Source: Acidobacteriota bacterium
Lineage (GTDB): Bacteria; Acidobacteriota; Blastocatellia; Pyrinomonadales; Pyrinomonadaceae
Assembly (NCBI GenBank): GCA_003222935.1
Contig: QHXL01000298.1
Span: 6,200 to 12,396, forward strand
Length of the DNA: 6,197 nucleotides
Direction: 5' to 3'
The position numbers were made by a program, and so were the translations under genes. This document shows positions 5,491 to 6,197 of this stretch, in pieces (the first letter of the stretch is position 1; each line of letters starts with the position of its first letter). The notes beneath the pieces are model-generated. The model was given only the letters and a program-made list of their open reading frames with translations. It ran no database searches and was not told where the DNA came from.

Positions 5491-6197
5491 CGGGAGTTGC
5501 TCGAGATCTTTACCGTTGATCTTTACATTACTCAAACTGGCGTTCTTGATGTTCTTCAGATCATAGATCGGCGCGCCCGTTAGACCCTGGACGTCCAGCG
5601 CGTATTTACTCCTGGTGCTCACCAATCGATCGACAGTGTAGTTTCGCACGACTGGAATAAAACTACCCTTGGCGCCTTCTTCGTAATTGAAGTCGATAGT
5701 GATTACTGCATGCGCTACCTGTCCAACCTGGATATTTCTAAAGTGCAGGTTCTCAAGCAGACCACCCCGCATCGCGTTGTTTTTTACACGCAACGCATGA
5801 TCAAGATTTGGACTGTCCATACGACAGTTTTCAGCAAACAAGTTGCGGACTCCGCCGGAGATCTCACTCCCAACAGTTACGCCACCGTGCCCATCCTTCA
5901 TAAGGCAACCACGAACGATGATGTTCTGCGTAGGAACATTCAGGCGCCGACCATCGGCATTGCGTCCCGACTTGATCGCGATGCAATCATCGCCGGTATT
6001 AAATTCACAATTTTCAATCAAAACGTCTGTACACGATTCCGGATCGCAACCGTCGTTATTTGGGCCATGGCTATTAATTTTCACTCCCCGAACGGTGACG
6101 TTTGTGCAAAGTACCGGATGAAGCTCCCACATCGGAGAGTTGATAACAGTGACGCCTTCGATCAAAACATTCTTACAGCGATAGGGTTGGATAAACT
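5488..6197 (-). CDS. GH28 polygalacturonase-family glycoside hydrolase, C-terminal ~235 residues (5' end outside window)
   Basis: The reading frame stays open to the right edge (first complete visible codons read FIQPYRCKNVLIEGV), so the gene starts outside the window; an apparent TTG start at 6165 is internal. GH28 enzymes hydrolyse alpha-1,4-galacturonosyl bonds of pectin, or related linkages in rhamnogalacturonan and xylogalacturonan, by inversion on a right-handed beta-helix. Numbering from the edge, all four GH28 signatures are visible: N-x-D in GPNNDGCDP (Asp48), the Asp pair in TGDDCIAIKSG (Asp69-Asp70), GHG in KDGHGGVTVGSE (His103), and R-x-K in ALRVKNN (Arg136, Lys138). The catalytic centre is therefore intact. 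The NNDGCDPESC form is common in bacterial GH28 proteins of exo-type, but endo or exo action cannot be settled here. The stop codon overlaps the start of the downstream esterase gene, which implies one transcript. The family is certain; the precise substrate is not. Confidence 0.95.
   Translation of the reverse strand, partial: FIQPYRCKNVLIEGVTVINSPMWELHPVLCTNVTVRGVKINSHGPNNDGCDPESCTDVLIENCEFNTGDDCIAIKSGRNADGRRLNVPTQNIIVRGCLMKDGHGGVTVGSEISGGVRNLFAENCRMDSPNLDHALRVKNNAMRGGLLENLHFRNIQVGQVAHAVITIDFNYEEGAKGSFIPVVRNYTVDRLVSTRSKYALDVQGLTGAPIYDLKNIKNASLSNVKINGKDLEQLP

Noticed and set aside
4961..5566. Plus-strand open frame of 201 codons
   Set aside because: It is antisense to the esterase and the end of GH28, has no recognisable motif, and the sense frames have intact catalytic residues.
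6163..6165. TTG as the start codon of the GH28 gene
   Set aside because: The frame stays open to the window edge and encodes the conserved FIQPYRCKNVLIEGV stretch upstream, so the TTG is an internal Leu codon.

Overview
The window holds five genes, all on the minus strand, so transcription runs from the right edge to the left. Together they look like a saccharolytic cluster for pectin, most likely the rhamnogalacturonan-I (RG-I) backbone and its side chains. In transcription order: a GH28 polygalacturonase-family enzyme (5488-6197, 5' end cut off by the window edge); a secreted SGNH/GDSL esterase of the rhamnogalacturonan acetylesterase type (4739-5488); a two-domain secreted GH105/GH88 unsaturated galacturonyl/rhamnogalacturonyl hydrolase with a C-terminal DUF4350-like domain (2603-4528); a FadR/GntR-type repressor with an FCD effector domain (1845-2555); and a secreted GH43 arabinofuranosidase/xylosidase-type enzyme with a C-terminal concanavalin-like domain (99-1799).

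How the genes work together (inference from families): GH28 cuts or trims the galacturonan-containing backbone, the esterase removes acetyl groups that block it, GH105 removes the terminal unsaturated uronic acid left by pectate/rhamnogalacturonan lyases, and GH43 strips arabinose- or xylose-type side chains. The FCD-type regulator would sense a small carboxylate such as a hexuronate and control the cluster. No lyase, transporter or sugar-kinase gene is inside the window.

Non-coding layout: GH28 and the esterase are joined by a TAATG stop/start overlap. The 210 bp between esterase and GH105 is almost filled by a ~157 bp repeat-like element bounded by two hairpins with inverted loops and carrying a third hairpin. 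The GH43 gene is framed by three related copies of an 'ATCTGCG...ATCTGCGGCT' interspersed repeat: two form a perfect 33-bp inverted repeat at its 3' end and one diverged copy fills its 5' leader. A separate 14-bp tandem repeat encodes part of its N-terminus.

Organism: a Gram-negative-type bacterium with near-balanced base composition, weak or absent Shine-Dalgarno sequences and many short interspersed repeats. This fits an environmental Acidobacteriota-like (Blastocatellia/Pyrinomonadales-like) genome, but that is a tentative inference; Verrucomicrobiota, Planctomycetota or Bacteroidota relatives cannot be excluded. I see no CRISPR, tRNA, rRNA or transposase gene. I see no radically new system; the most unusual features are the repeats that shape the GH43 gene ends and the GH105-DUF4350 fusion.
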